From the NCBI GenBank assembly GCA_030817875.1, contig JAUSZU010000001.1, forward strand, positions 620,001 to 684,000: a stretch of 64,000 bases of DNA. Direction: 5' to 3'. The notes under the pieces were generated by a model. The model did no database searches. It was not told the origin of the DNA and worked only from the letters and a program-made list of their open reading frames with translations. Position numbers and translations under genes: made by a program. Shown here piece by piece: positions 26,411 through 34,582 of the stretch. This DNA comes from Flavobacterium sp. W4I14 (GTDB lineage Bacteria > Bacteroidota > Bacteroidia > Sphingobacteriales > Sphingobacteriaceae). Each line of letters starts with the position of its first letter. Positions within the stretch are counted from its first letter, which is position 1.

Positions 26411-27541
26411 ATGAAAAAAATACAGTGCCTTTATTTAATAGTTTATTTTCTGTTTTTTTTAAGTTCCATTTCATCAGCACAGCAGAAATTCATACACCCT
26501 GGTATCCTCTTTTCGGACTCAGATCTACAAAGGATATATCAAGCCGCTCAGGATAAAAGTTCGGGCGGTTACGCATCTTTTGAGCTATTAAGGGGTAATC
26601 CACTGGCTAGCTCAGACTATAAGATGAAAGGGCCGTTCAGGGTAATATCCAGGGATGGGGAGTTCGGGAATACCAAGAGCCTGATGGAAGCAGACTTCAG
26701 CTCGGCTTATCTTAACAGCCTGATGTGGATAGCTACGCGCGATCAAAAACATGCTGAAAAGGCCATTGCAATATTGCTGAGTTATGCAGATTCCCTGCAG
26801 CGCATTCCAGCTACCAACGATGCACCATTATTGGTCGGATTGGAAGGAACCAAGATTATCAATGCCCTGGAAATCCTAAAACACAATTTTAAAAGGGCTG
26901 ATCCCGGAAAGCTTGAGCGGATAGCCCGCATGGTAACAGTGATTTTTTTGCCAGTATGTGAGCAGTTTTATGCAAGTCCTGCTTATACAAATGGAAATTG
27001 GGGACCCATAGTAACAAAATTCTACCTCTCGGCCGCAATCTATCTTGATGATCAGAAAATGTATGATAAAGCTGTACGTTTTTATCTCCATGCCAACGAT
27101 AATGGTACCATAGCTAACTATGTGGACGGGGAAACCGGACAGATCCAGGAAAGCGGTAGAGACCAGGGGCATTCCCAGTTAGGGATCGGGGCGATGGCCA
27201 CTATTTGTGAGATCGCATGGAAACAAGGGGATGACCTTTATGGTGCGCTTGATAACCGGCTGTTAAAAGGATTTGAATATACCGCCAGCTATAACCTCGG
27301 CAACCAGGTTCCGTTTAAAAAATGGAAGGATATTACCGGAAAATATAGTGATTGGGAACAGATATCCGTTATGGGAAGGGGAAGATTTATTCCTATCTAC
27401 CAAATGGTTTATAACCATTATGTACGCAGAAAAGGGCTTTCAATGCCGTTTACCCAGCAGGTAATAGCAAAAATGGGGGCAGAAGGCTATGACCGGGACC
27501 AACCAGGCTTTGGCGGCTTACTTTACCTTGGCAGCAAATAA
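26411..27541 (+). CDS. Alginate-lyase-superfamily protein (PF05426; PL38/PL5-like), paralogue 1
   Basis: A 376-residue secreted protein with a signal peptide ending SSA-Q. The alpha/alpha toroid fold of the alginate-lyase superfamily is suggested by helical repeats and by the blocks 'FIHPGILFSDSDLQRI', 'YTNGNWGPIVTKFYLSAAI', 'GQIQESGRDQGHSQLGIG', 'RLLKGFEYTASYNLG' and 'YNHYVRRKG'. The candidate catalytic Asn/His/Tyr residues would lie in the GNW, RDQxHS and YNHY blocks. Such enzymes cleave beta-1,4-linked uronans by beta-elimination and leave the unsaturated ends that GH88 removes. It starts 14 bases after the galactanase-like gene and is probably the last gene of the sigma-factor transcript. 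Glucuronan, alginate or another uronan are all possible substrates. Confidence 0.75.
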   Translation: MKKIQCLYLIVYFLFFLSSISSAQQKFIHPGILFSDSDLQRIYQAAQDKSSGGYASFELLRGNPLASSDYKMKGPFRVISRDGEFGNTKSLMEADFSSAYLNSLMWIATRDQKHAEKAIAILLSYADSLQRIPATNDAPLLVGLEGTKIINALEILKHNFKRADPGKLERIARMVTVIFLPVCEQFYASPAYTNGNWGPIVTKFYLSAAIYLDDQKMYDKAVRFYLHANDNGTIANYVDGETGQIQESGRDQGHSQLGIGAMATICEIAWKQGDDLYGALDNRLLKGFEYTASYNLGNQVPFKKWKDITGKYSDWEQISVMGRGRFIPIYQMVYNHYVRRKGLSMPFTQQVIAKMGAEGYDRDQPGFGGLLYLGSK

Positions 27542-27638
27542 GCTTCGCTACCAATCGTCTTTTATCTGATTCCTTTTTTCGATTGCCCCAAGGCGTTCAA
27601 TGTCATTAAGTTAAGCACACTGGTCGTCAGTAGGAAGG

Positions 27639-27830
27639 TCGTCATCTCGACTGTAGCGTAGCGAAATGGAGAGATCTATACTAGTTAAATTTAGCTTTAC
27701 TGAGCACTTCGTGGTTCTCGACTACGTCGCACTCCGCTCGAAATGATGATACTTCGAGACCGTTTATCTCCTTAAAATCTACTGTCATTTATATTGATTT
27801 TTATACAAATAAATTATTCCTAGTATTGAC
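27639..27830. repeat. Dispersed intergenic repeat, copy 2
   Basis: Arms tcgtcatctcgac (27639-27651) and ctcgaaatgatga (27737-27749) form an imperfect palindrome, with 'gagagatct' inside. The right flank ('gatacttcgaga', 'actgtcattta', 'ttttatacaaataa') matches copy 1 at 11050-11240 in order and spacing. Both copies follow the last gene of an enzyme unit. Confidence 0.65.
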
Positions 27831-27848
27831 AAATTCCCGAAGAAAGGT

Positions 27849-27943
27849 CGTCATTGCGAGGCACGAAGCAATCTTACAACGATCGCTAACAGCGTGCGCA
27901 TTAAGATTGCTTCGTCGGCTGAAAAAGCCTTCTCGCAATGACG
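27849..27943. repeat. Long perfect-stem hairpin repeat (REP-like)
   Basis: Outer arms cgtcattgcgag (27849-27860) and ctcgcaatgacg (27932-27943) are perfect complements. Inner arms acgaagcaatctta (27863-27876) and taagattgcttcgt (27902-27915) are also perfect over 14 bases. The DNA or RNA would form a long two-stem hairpin. The type is common between genes in Bacteroidota as I recall it, and is distinct from the repeat just upstream. Confidence 0.8.
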
Positions 27944-28234
27944 ATTCCTCACAACCTACCGCAATTGCTCCAAGGCAGTCGGTCTATAATGCTGTGCATC
28001 TGGGTTAGTATGTGATAATAAACGTGAAAAAGAAGTTCATTTTGCTAAACTGGTTTTGTTTAATTAAGTTTGGGTAGCCAGATATAAGCAATTCACATAA
28101 CCAGCATATTCTCCGACAAACAATTTTTGGATATTTAGAGTATCCCAGCGGCAACCTGGTGTCATTATTCATGAAATCCGAAAATCTTTTATCCTGTCGG
28201 ACCTTTCATTAACATAAAAGAAACCCTATAACCA

Positions 28235-30010
28235 TTGATGAATAAAATTATCATATTTCTGATTTTTCCCTTACTGATGCAATTTGTGGGGAAAGCTTTT
28301 GAACATGTCCCCGCTTCGGTTCCGCCAAAAAGCATTTATGTTTCCGTATCTGGAAGCGATAGGGCTGAGGGGTCGGTAGCAAAACCTTTAAGAACGATCA
28401 GTTATGCTGTTTCAAGGGCAATGCCTGGAGACAGAATACTTGTTTCGGCAGGAGTTTACCGTGAATCGGTAGTGTTTGAACGTGGTGGAAGTTCGGAGCG
28501 CGAAAGGATTACGTTGCAGGCCTTAAACCAGGCAAAAGTTATGATCAAAGGTTCTGACCGGAAGACAGGCTGGGTAAAGGGTAAAGATAAACTCTGGAAA
28601 TGTATGCTGGATTCTTCTCAAACCGGGATGATGCTCTTCTTTAATGATAAAAAAATGGTCAATGTGTCCACCCTTCAGGAGTGCAGTAATGCGCTGCGGT
28701 GGACTAAAACCCTGGAAAATGGAAAAACGATAATCTGGGCAAATTTTGGTACATCTGATCCCAATGCCGGGCTAGCGGAAATTTCGGTCAGAAATGTCGG
28801 GATCAGTGCCACGTCTGGTGTAGATTATCTTACCATTGAAGGGATTGCTGTCAGTCAGATTTTTAACGATTATGCCTCTATTTATGCAGAACAGCCAGGC
28901 GCAATAGCTACCAAAAATGGAAAGTACTGGAATATAATAGGCTGTTCAATCAGCGAATGCCACGCTATAGGCATTTCGATAGGCATAACTGGGCATGTTT
29001 ATGCAGATGCTAATCCAGGAAGACCGGAGTTTAACGATTATACAGATCTGGCTTCGGTCGGGCATCACAAGATCAAAGGAAACCATGTTTTCAATTGTGG
29101 ACAGGCCGGTATTTTTGGGTTAATTGGTGGCACTTCGAGCACTATCGAAGATAACCTGATAGAGAACATTAACCAGCATGGCGGTTATACAGGCAATGAA
29201 TCTGCAGGTATCCGGTTGGCCATGGCGGTTGATGCCTCCATTGTGCATAACCTGATCCGCAGGGTTTATGGAAAAAATGGCTATGGTGTATTCTTAGGAC
29301 CAATTTTTCAGGGTGCCCGTTTGTCAAGGAATATTGTTTCAGATAGTGGTGCCGGACTGTTTTACCTGTTTAAAAACCATGGGCCTGTTCTGTTCGACAA
29401 CAATATACTTGCAATGGCAGATACTGCAGATAAAGATATGGCAGGCGTAAAAATGGAGGCATCAGAGGCAAATGTTTTTGTTCAGAACCTTTTCTATAAC
29501 TGTAGCTTCTACAATGGTCGGCAACCTGGGAGATCGGTATCAACCTCAAATTTTTTGCCGCATAGCCTGGTAATCAAACAGACAATCCCTGCACTGGATA
29601 TCGACCACCGCTGGTATGGCAATCTTTTTATTGGCAAAGGCGCAGGCATAGCAAAGCCAGCAGGAAGTGAAGCAGATTTTAACCTTTATGCAGATGGGGC
29701 CATTCCGCTAAGCTGGGCCGATCTGAATAGCTTAAAAGCCAAAAATAGTTTTTCCTTTCGCTTGGAACACAACCAGAAAGGGGTAGAATTATTTTGGAAA
29801 AAGGAAGCACTAAAGCCAATGAAAATTCCGGCGCTAACAGCTGAATTTTTAGGTTTTTTTGCGCTAAGCAAGCAGTATATAGAGTATCCTGATGGAAAAA
29901 AGATAACCATTGACAGGGATTTCCTCAATGCGGTGGGCGGAACTTTAGAAAGAACTCCCGGGCCTTTTTACCAAGGGCAGGACCTTAAACCAAGAATAAA
30001 ATTATTTTAA
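28235..30010 (+). CDS. GH120-like right-handed beta-helix protein lacking both expected catalytic carboxylates
   Basis: A 591-residue secreted protein. The start 'IYVSVSGSDRAEGSVAKPLR', followed by 'TISYAVSRAMPGDRILVSAG', 'RITLQALNQAKVMIKGSDR', 'GVDYLTIEGIAVSQIF' and 'NCGQAGIFGLIGGTSSTIED', matches in order the GH120 beta-xylosidase fold (XylC-like), a parallel beta-helix with an inserted sandwich. In XylC the nucleophile Asp and acid/base Glu are 23 residues apart. Here those positions read Gly355 in 'FLGPIFQG' and Leu378 in 'FYLFKNHGP', again 23 apart, with no acidic residue beside them. It may be a non-hydrolytic binder, a lyase, or an enzyme with relocated catalysis. The downstream lyase-like gene follows closely, so all belong to one operon. 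Confidence 0.75.
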   Translation: MMNKIIIFLIFPLLMQFVGKAFEHVPASVPPKSIYVSVSGSDRAEGSVAKPLRTISYAVSRAMPGDRILVSAGVYRESVVFERGGSSERERITLQALNQAKVMIKGSDRKTGWVKGKDKLWKCMLDSSQTGMMLFFNDKKMVNVSTLQECSNALRWTKTLENGKTIIWANFGTSDPNAGLAEISVRNVGISATSGVDYLTIEGIAVSQIFNDYASIYAEQPGAIATKNGKYWNIIGCSISECHAIGISIGITGHVYADANPGRPEFNDYTDLASVGHHKIKGNHVFNCGQAGIFGLIGGTSSTIEDNLIENINQHGGYTGNESAGIRLAMAVDASIVHNLIRRVYGKNGYGVFLGPIFQGARLSRNIVSDSGAGLFYLFKNHGPVLFDNNILAMADTADKDMAGVKMEASEANVFVQNLFYNCSFYNGRQPGRSVSTSNFLPHSLVIKQTIPALDIDHRWYGNLFIGKGAGIAKPAGSEADFNLYADGAIPLSWADLNSLKAKNSFSFRLEHNQKGVELFWKKEALKPMKIPALTAEFLGFFALSKQYIEYPDGKKITIDRDFLNAVGGTLERTPGPFYQGQDLKPRIKLF

Positions 30011-30068
30011 AATATTAAGCATGTACAGTTTAAATGTTTATACCAGTTTAATCCGCTACGATAAATGG

Positions 30069-31223
30069 ATGTTAACCTTAATCATATCCTTTTTCTATAT
30101 GGTGAATGCTTACGGGCAGGTGCTAAAATTGGAAAAGCCGGTTGTCTACCACCCCAAGCCTTTTACCCATCCTGGCCTGTTGCATTCAGACACTGATCTC
30201 CAGCGGATGAAAGATATGGTTGCCTTGGGTAGAGAACCATGGAAGAGTGCATTTGAGAAATTCAGATCGCATCCATGGTCAAGCGCTTCCTGGGAACCTC
30301 ATGCCGTCCAGCATGTAGAGCGTAGCTTGCTAATTGGTGCCGGCAAAAATATCGGGAACCTGGAGAAAGATGTTTGTGCCGCTTATCAAAATGCAGTGAT
30401 GTGGTCTGTTACTGGCGATGAAGCCCATGCCAAAACTGCCATAAAAATTATCAATGCCTGGTCTGAAACCTTTAAGGTGTTTGATGGAACAGATGTGGAG
30501 TTAGGGGCTGGACTAAATGTTTTTAAGATGGCAAGTGCCGCAGAAATCATGCGTGCTACCTATCCAAAATGGAAACAGGAAGACATCGAAAAATGCAAAG
30601 TGATGTTCAGGGATGTGTTTTATCCTCCGATCCAATATTTTGCGCTTTGGGCCCACGGTAACTGGGATCTTGCCTGCATGAAAGGCATGATGGCTATTGC
30701 CGTTTTTAATGATGATCATGAAATGTTCGATCGCACGGTTGATTTTTACTACAAGGGTCCTGGAAATGGTAGCCTTTTGCATTATATCGTAAATGAAGAG
30801 GGCCAGGGGCAGGAGAGCGGAAGAGATCAGCCACACAGTATGCTCGGGATCGGCCACCTGGCAGAAATGTGCGAAATTGGATGGAACCAGGGAATGGACA
30901 TGTACAGTTTTGCACAGAACAGGTTGCTCAAAGGCTTTGAGTATACGGCCCGTTATAATCTCGGAGAAGATGTGCCTTTTCAGCCTTATACCGACATCAG
31001 CGGTAGGTTCCCGGCCGATAAAATATCAACCAATGGAAGGGGTAACCTCCGTTCGATCTTTGAACAGGTATACAACCATTATGCTTTTCGCATAAAAGGT
31101 ATACCCGCAGATCAGTACCGTTATACTAAACAGGCTGCAGATAAACTTAGACCGGAAGGTGCAGGATTCAATGCCGATAATGCAGGTTTTGGAACACTTT
31201 TCTTTTCCCTACCGCGGCCGTAA
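30069..31223 (+). CDS. Alginate-lyase-superfamily protein (PF05426; PL38/PL5-like), paralogue 2
   Basis: A second, divergent copy of the lyase-like protein. ATG at 30069 (MLTLIISFFYMVNAYGQ) gives a typical signal peptide; the open frame reaches back to 30021, 10 bases after the beta-helix gene. Shared blocks with paralogue 1 are 'FTHPGLLHSDTDLQRM', 'HGNWDLACMKGMMAIAVF', 'GQGQESGRDQPHSMLGIG', 'RLLKGFEYTARYNLGEDVPF' and 'YNHYAFRIKG', so the presumed catalytic residues are kept. Differences around the GNW block suggest a different uronan or linkage. It is predicted to cut an acidic polysaccharide by elimination in the periplasm or outside the cell. Confidence 0.75.
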   Translation: MLTLIISFFYMVNAYGQVLKLEKPVVYHPKPFTHPGLLHSDTDLQRMKDMVALGREPWKSAFEKFRSHPWSSASWEPHAVQHVERSLLIGAGKNIGNLEKDVCAAYQNAVMWSVTGDEAHAKTAIKIINAWSETFKVFDGTDVELGAGLNVFKMASAAEIMRATYPKWKQEDIEKCKVMFRDVFYPPIQYFALWAHGNWDLACMKGMMAIAVFNDDHEMFDRTVDFYYKGPGNGSLLHYIVNEEGQGQESGRDQPHSMLGIGHLAEMCEIGWNQGMDMYSFAQNRLLKGFEYTARYNLGEDVPFQPYTDISGRFPADKISTNGRGNLRSIFEQVYNHYAFRIKGIPADQYRYTKQAADKLRPEGAGFNADNAGFGTLFFSLPRP

Positions 31224-31276
31224 TAATCTGGACAGCAATAAATAGAACCCTGATAAACGCACTAATCCGAAGTTGT

Positions 31277-32881
31277 ATGGACAGAATAATCTTAATCTGC
31301 TTTGCTTTTTTATTGCTGTGCCAAAACATTTATGCTGCCGAATGGCAATGGTCTGTTCCGGTAAAGAGCAGTATTTCTTCCGAGACAGGAGAACAGCCGA
31401 CAGCATTTTTATGGATCCCGTCTGATTGTAAACAGGTGAGGGGAGTAATTATAGGACAGCACAATATGCTCGAAGAAGGAATATTGGAACACAGTGCTTT
31501 TAGAAAAAACCTTTCTGCGCTCGGCCTTGCTGAAATCTGGATTACGCCTTCAGTGGATATGGTCTTTAATCTTAGCTCCTCGGCGGTTTTTTTCGCAACG
31601 ATGAAAAACCTGGCAGAAATATCGGGTTACAGTGAGCTGGCATTTGCGCCGGTTATACCTATCGGACACTCTGCTGCAGCAAGCTATCCCTGGAATTTTG
31701 CAGCTTATAATCCCAATCGGACAATTGCCGTGTTATCCATACATGGAGATGCACCATTAACCAATATGACTGGCAGTGGTAAGCCCAATCCAGATTGGGG
31801 GGAAAGGAACCTAAACGGCATCCCAGGACTTTTTGTAATGGGCGAAGATGAATGGCTTGAGGGGCGGATTGCCCCGGCAATGAAATACAGAACAGATAAT
31901 CCTGATGCTCCCATTGCGTTTCTCTGTGATGCTGGTCATGGTCACTTTGACTATTCAGAAGAACTGGTTGACTACCTTAATCTGTTTATCTCTAAAGTTG
32001 TAAAAGCCCGGCTCCCAAAAAACACACCTTTAAATACCTTCCCGATACTTTCTGTTGCAGACCCCAAAAAAGGATGGCTGGTCGATAGGTGGAGAAGAGA
32101 TAGCTTGCCAAATGCCCTTTCTGCTCCCTACAATGATTATATAGGAAACAAAGCGGAGGCCGGATGGGCATTTGATGGGCAGATGGCAAAGTTAACCGAG
32201 CGTCAGTATAAAGCTGCGCGGGCTAAAATAAAGCGGTCAATTGGATTCATTCAGCATGGTAAACTTTTACCCCCTGCAGGATTTGCTGGCTTCAGACCTG
32301 TTTTTGAACCCTTAGAAGATGGGATCACCTTTCATGTTTCTGCAATAAATATAGATACCACCACTCATGCAAATGATGTGCTTTACCGTCCTGAAGAGAA
32401 AATTGTGATCTCCAGGATCTGCGGCCCGGTCAGGAAAATCAATGACTCCACATTTAGGATATCCTTTTACCGAATGGGATTCAATAACACCAAGCGGAGC
32501 AATGATATTTGGCTAATGGCCAGTCAGAAAGGAAACACTAAATACCGCTCATCGGTACAGCGGGCCAATATGAAGATTCCCTTTTCTAATCTGAAAGGGA
32601 CTTCACAGAAAATTATTTTTCCGGAAATTCCCAACCAGAAAAAATCTGTAAAATCACTGAAACTAATTGGCTATTCTGATTCCGGACTACCCTTACAGTA
32701 TTTCGTAAAGGAAGGGCCTGCAGAAATCGTAGACGGCATACTTTATTTTACAACGATCCCGCCGAAGAGCAGGTTGCCGATAAAGGTTACCCTGGTGGCA
32801 TGGCAATATGGGTATAATACTCTGGCGCGCCAGATCCAATCGGCTGTTCCCGTGCAAAGAACATTTTCGATAACCAATTGA
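31277..32881 (+). CDS. Exported alpha/beta-hydrolase-fold protein, probable carbohydrate esterase
   Basis: A 534-residue protein with a signal peptide ending IYA-A. Residues about 40-260 look like an alpha/beta hydrolase: nucleophile-elbow 'PVIPIGHSAAASYPW' (Ser about 132), an acidic candidate in 'MGEDEWLEGR', and a late His in 'DAGHGHFDYSEELVDYL' (His 221 or 223). Residues about 270-534 form a second, beta-rich part ('GFRPVFEPLEDGITFHVSA', 'KVTLVAWQYG') that I do not recognise. In an operon with lyases this could remove acetyl, methyl or phenolic esters from the glycan so that the lyases can act. The family assignment is tentative; the triad looks complete. Confidence 0.6.
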   Translation: MDRIILICFAFLLLCQNIYAAEWQWSVPVKSSISSETGEQPTAFLWIPSDCKQVRGVIIGQHNMLEEGILEHSAFRKNLSALGLAEIWITPSVDMVFNLSSSAVFFATMKNLAEISGYSELAFAPVIPIGHSAAASYPWNFAAYNPNRTIAVLSIHGDAPLTNMTGSGKPNPDWGERNLNGIPGLFVMGEDEWLEGRIAPAMKYRTDNPDAPIAFLCDAGHGHFDYSEELVDYLNLFISKVVKARLPKNTPLNTFPILSVADPKKGWLVDRWRRDSLPNALSAPYNDYIGNKAEAGWAFDGQMAKLTERQYKAARAKIKRSIGFIQHGKLLPPAGFAGFRPVFEPLEDGITFHVSAINIDTTTHANDVLYRPEEKIVISRICGPVRKINDSTFRISFYRMGFNNTKRSNDIWLMASQKGNTKYRSSVQRANMKIPFSNLKGTSQKIIFPEIPNQKKSVKSLKLIGYSDSGLPLQYFVKEGPAEIVDGILYFTTIPPKSRLPIKVTLVAWQYGYNTLARQIQSAVPVQRTFSITN

Positions 32882-32905
32882 TCAGTCAATCAATCTAATT
32901 CTAGT

Positions 32906-33928
32906 ATGGTAAAAAAGATCTCTATTGGCGATATAGCTACTGCCCTGAATATTTCAAAGTCAACGATTTCCTTCATTATCAATGGCAAAGCCAAAGAGAA
33001 ACGCATAAGTTCGGCTTTAACGGAAAAAGTACTACAGTACATTGATGAAAACGGATATAAACCAAGCCGCCTGGCCCAGAGCCTGAGTACCGGTAAAACA
33101 ATGATTATTGGCCTGATGGTAGAAAAGATCTCCGATTATTTTTTTGCCCAGATGGCCTATCATATTGAGGAAATTGCCTATCAGAACGGATATAAAATAT
33201 TCTACTGTAGTACCGACAATGATCCGGATAAGACCAGGGAACTTATCCAGCTTTTCAGAGACCGCAATGTAGATGGTTACATCATAACTCCTCCGGCCGG
33301 GATGGAAAAAGAAATACAGTCCCTTATGGATGAGGGATCTCCGGTTGTATTGTTCGATAGGTATTATCCGGATATTGAATCAAGCTATGTGATTCTTGAT
33401 AATTTCAAAGCCAGTTATAATGCTTCGAAATATCTGGCAGACAATGCTTTTGCCCATATTGCATTCATTACACTGGATAGTGACCAGAGCCAGATGGAAG
33501 ATAGGAAGCAGGGTTACGCTAAAGCAATGGCTGAACACGGTCTGGAAGTTATTATAGAAAAAATACCTTATGGAAATGATCCTGCCCAAACGGTTAAGCA
33601 ACTTGTTCGGTTTCTCAGGCAGAACAAAAGAGTCGACGCTGTTTATTTCGCTACCAATTACCTGGCTTTTAGTGGCGTGAAGGCGATTAACCAGCTTGGA
33701 TATAAGATCCCAGGTACAATGGCTATTATCGCATTTGATGACCATCAGGTTTTTGATTTTTATGAACCTACCTTAACTGTAGTTGCTCAGCCTATATCTG
33801 AACTCGCACGGCAGTCGATCAGGGTACTGCTCAGCTTGCTCAACAAACCATTGGAAGAGAGGGCCGTCCAAAAAGTGATCGTTCCGGCACATTTCATTGT
33901 CAGGAATTCAACTGTTAGACTGTTATAA
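32906..33928 (+). CDS. LacI/GalR-family transcriptional regulator
   Basis: A 340-residue cytoplasmic regulator. The N-terminal HTH 'ISIGDIATALNISKSTISFIINGK' is followed by a hinge 'NGYKPSRLAQSLSTGKTMIIG' and a periplasmic-binding-protein-like ligand domain with 'GYIITPPAG', 'VVLFDRYYPD' and 'AIIAFDDHQVF'. The operator-contacting hinge normally has a Leu-Ala pair, here 'SRLAQSLSTG'. It is 24 bases behind the esterase gene, so it is probably the last gene of the lyase operon. It likely responds to a small sugar released in the cytoplasm. Palindromes at 9230-9247 and 34121-34132 are possible operators. Confidence 0.92.
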   Translation: MVKKISIGDIATALNISKSTISFIINGKAKEKRISSALTEKVLQYIDENGYKPSRLAQSLSTGKTMIIGLMVEKISDYFFAQMAYHIEEIAYQNGYKIFYCSTDNDPDKTRELIQLFRDRNVDGYIITPPAGMEKEIQSLMDEGSPVVLFDRYYPDIESSYVILDNFKASYNASKYLADNAFAHIAFITLDSDQSQMEDRKQGYAKAMAEHGLEVIIEKIPYGNDPAQTVKQLVRFLRQNKRVDAVYFATNYLAFSGVKAINQLGYKIPGTMAIIAFDDHQVFDFYEPTLTVVAQPISELARQSIRVLLSLLNKPLEERAVQKVIVPAHFIVRNSTVRLL

Positions 33929-34582
33929 AATGTGATGAAAATCATATGGTAAATAATGGGTGTAGAAAGCAGCGTGGCGTGTCTTATCATGGCCAGGTGT
34001 ATCCAGCCTGATTTATCATATAACGATTTTATGAAGAATTTATTTAATGTCAAAGGATGTTTTGTTGATTTCCTGTTGTTTTTGAGATAAAACGGCTCTG
34101 AACAAAATTAGCTGATTCCCTAAATCGATTTAAGTGTGATCCTACGCAAATAGAGTATGTTTTTCTTTACAAGGGATTTAGTTTTCAGCTGATATTTTGT
34201 CGGTTTTGTACAAAATAAAGTCTATTTAGTATAACGCTTAGAAAGCGGCTTTATATAACTTTGCTATAATACCGATAGATGACCATGCGATTGGAACATT
34301 AGCATCTTCCTTGATTCAGTAGTATGGGCAATGGTATAAAATATAACCAATATAAACCCGACATAAAAGAGCAGAATGTTATAAAACGCTGAGTTTTTTG
34401 TCATATATAAGCTAATCAACTTTCATCTAGCTTTACATAAACTATAAGGCAATACCAAACCAGGAATGGAAAAAATCAGTACGGAATTTCAGGAATCTCT
34501 TTTCTTGGCAATGGAGGAGCGAAATAGCGTTAACAGATAAATATTTCAACTTTAGCAACACAATTTATAAAAATAAAAACAA
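33929..34582. other. Intergenic region with palindromes, no gene seen
   Basis: A 654-base AT-rich stretch between the LacI and GH97 genes. It contains two perfect 12-bp palindromes: taaatcgattta (34121-34132), with the central CG favoured by LacI-type repressors, and ttttgtacaaaa (34204-34215). A TAACTTTG match to the -7 promoter consensus is at 34256-34263, but over 300 bases from the next start. A weaker CAACTTTA sits near 34547. No coding frame with protein-like composition was found. Confidence 0.5.
34121..34132. promoter_or_regulatory. Perfect palindrome taaatcgattta, candidate LacI-type operator
   Basis: A 12-bp perfect dyad with central CG lies 193 bases after the LacI-family gene and about 450 bases before the GH97 gene. 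The link to the regulator rests on symmetry and location only. Confidence 0.3.

Larger units (their letters stand above)
27542..28234. other. Repeat-rich intergenic region (693 bp)
   Basis: It contains two different palindromic repeats, described separately, at about 27639-27830 and 27849-27943. From about 28000 to 28234 the sequence is AT-rich and should hold the promoter of the beta-helix/lyase operon, but no full TAnnTTTG match at a sensible distance was found. A short open frame crossing the second palindrome is not considered a gene. Confidence 0.6.

Noticed and set aside
27826..28008. 60-codon frame MTNSRRKVVIARHEAILQ... on the plus strand
   Set aside because: Its coding part runs straight through the perfect-stem palindrome at 27849-27943; the translation is what such a repeat gives in one frame, not a protein.
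34256..34263. TAACTTTG as the GH97 promoter
   Set aside because: It matches the -7 consensus, but no TTG is found about 20 bases upstream and it is over 300 bases from the start codon.
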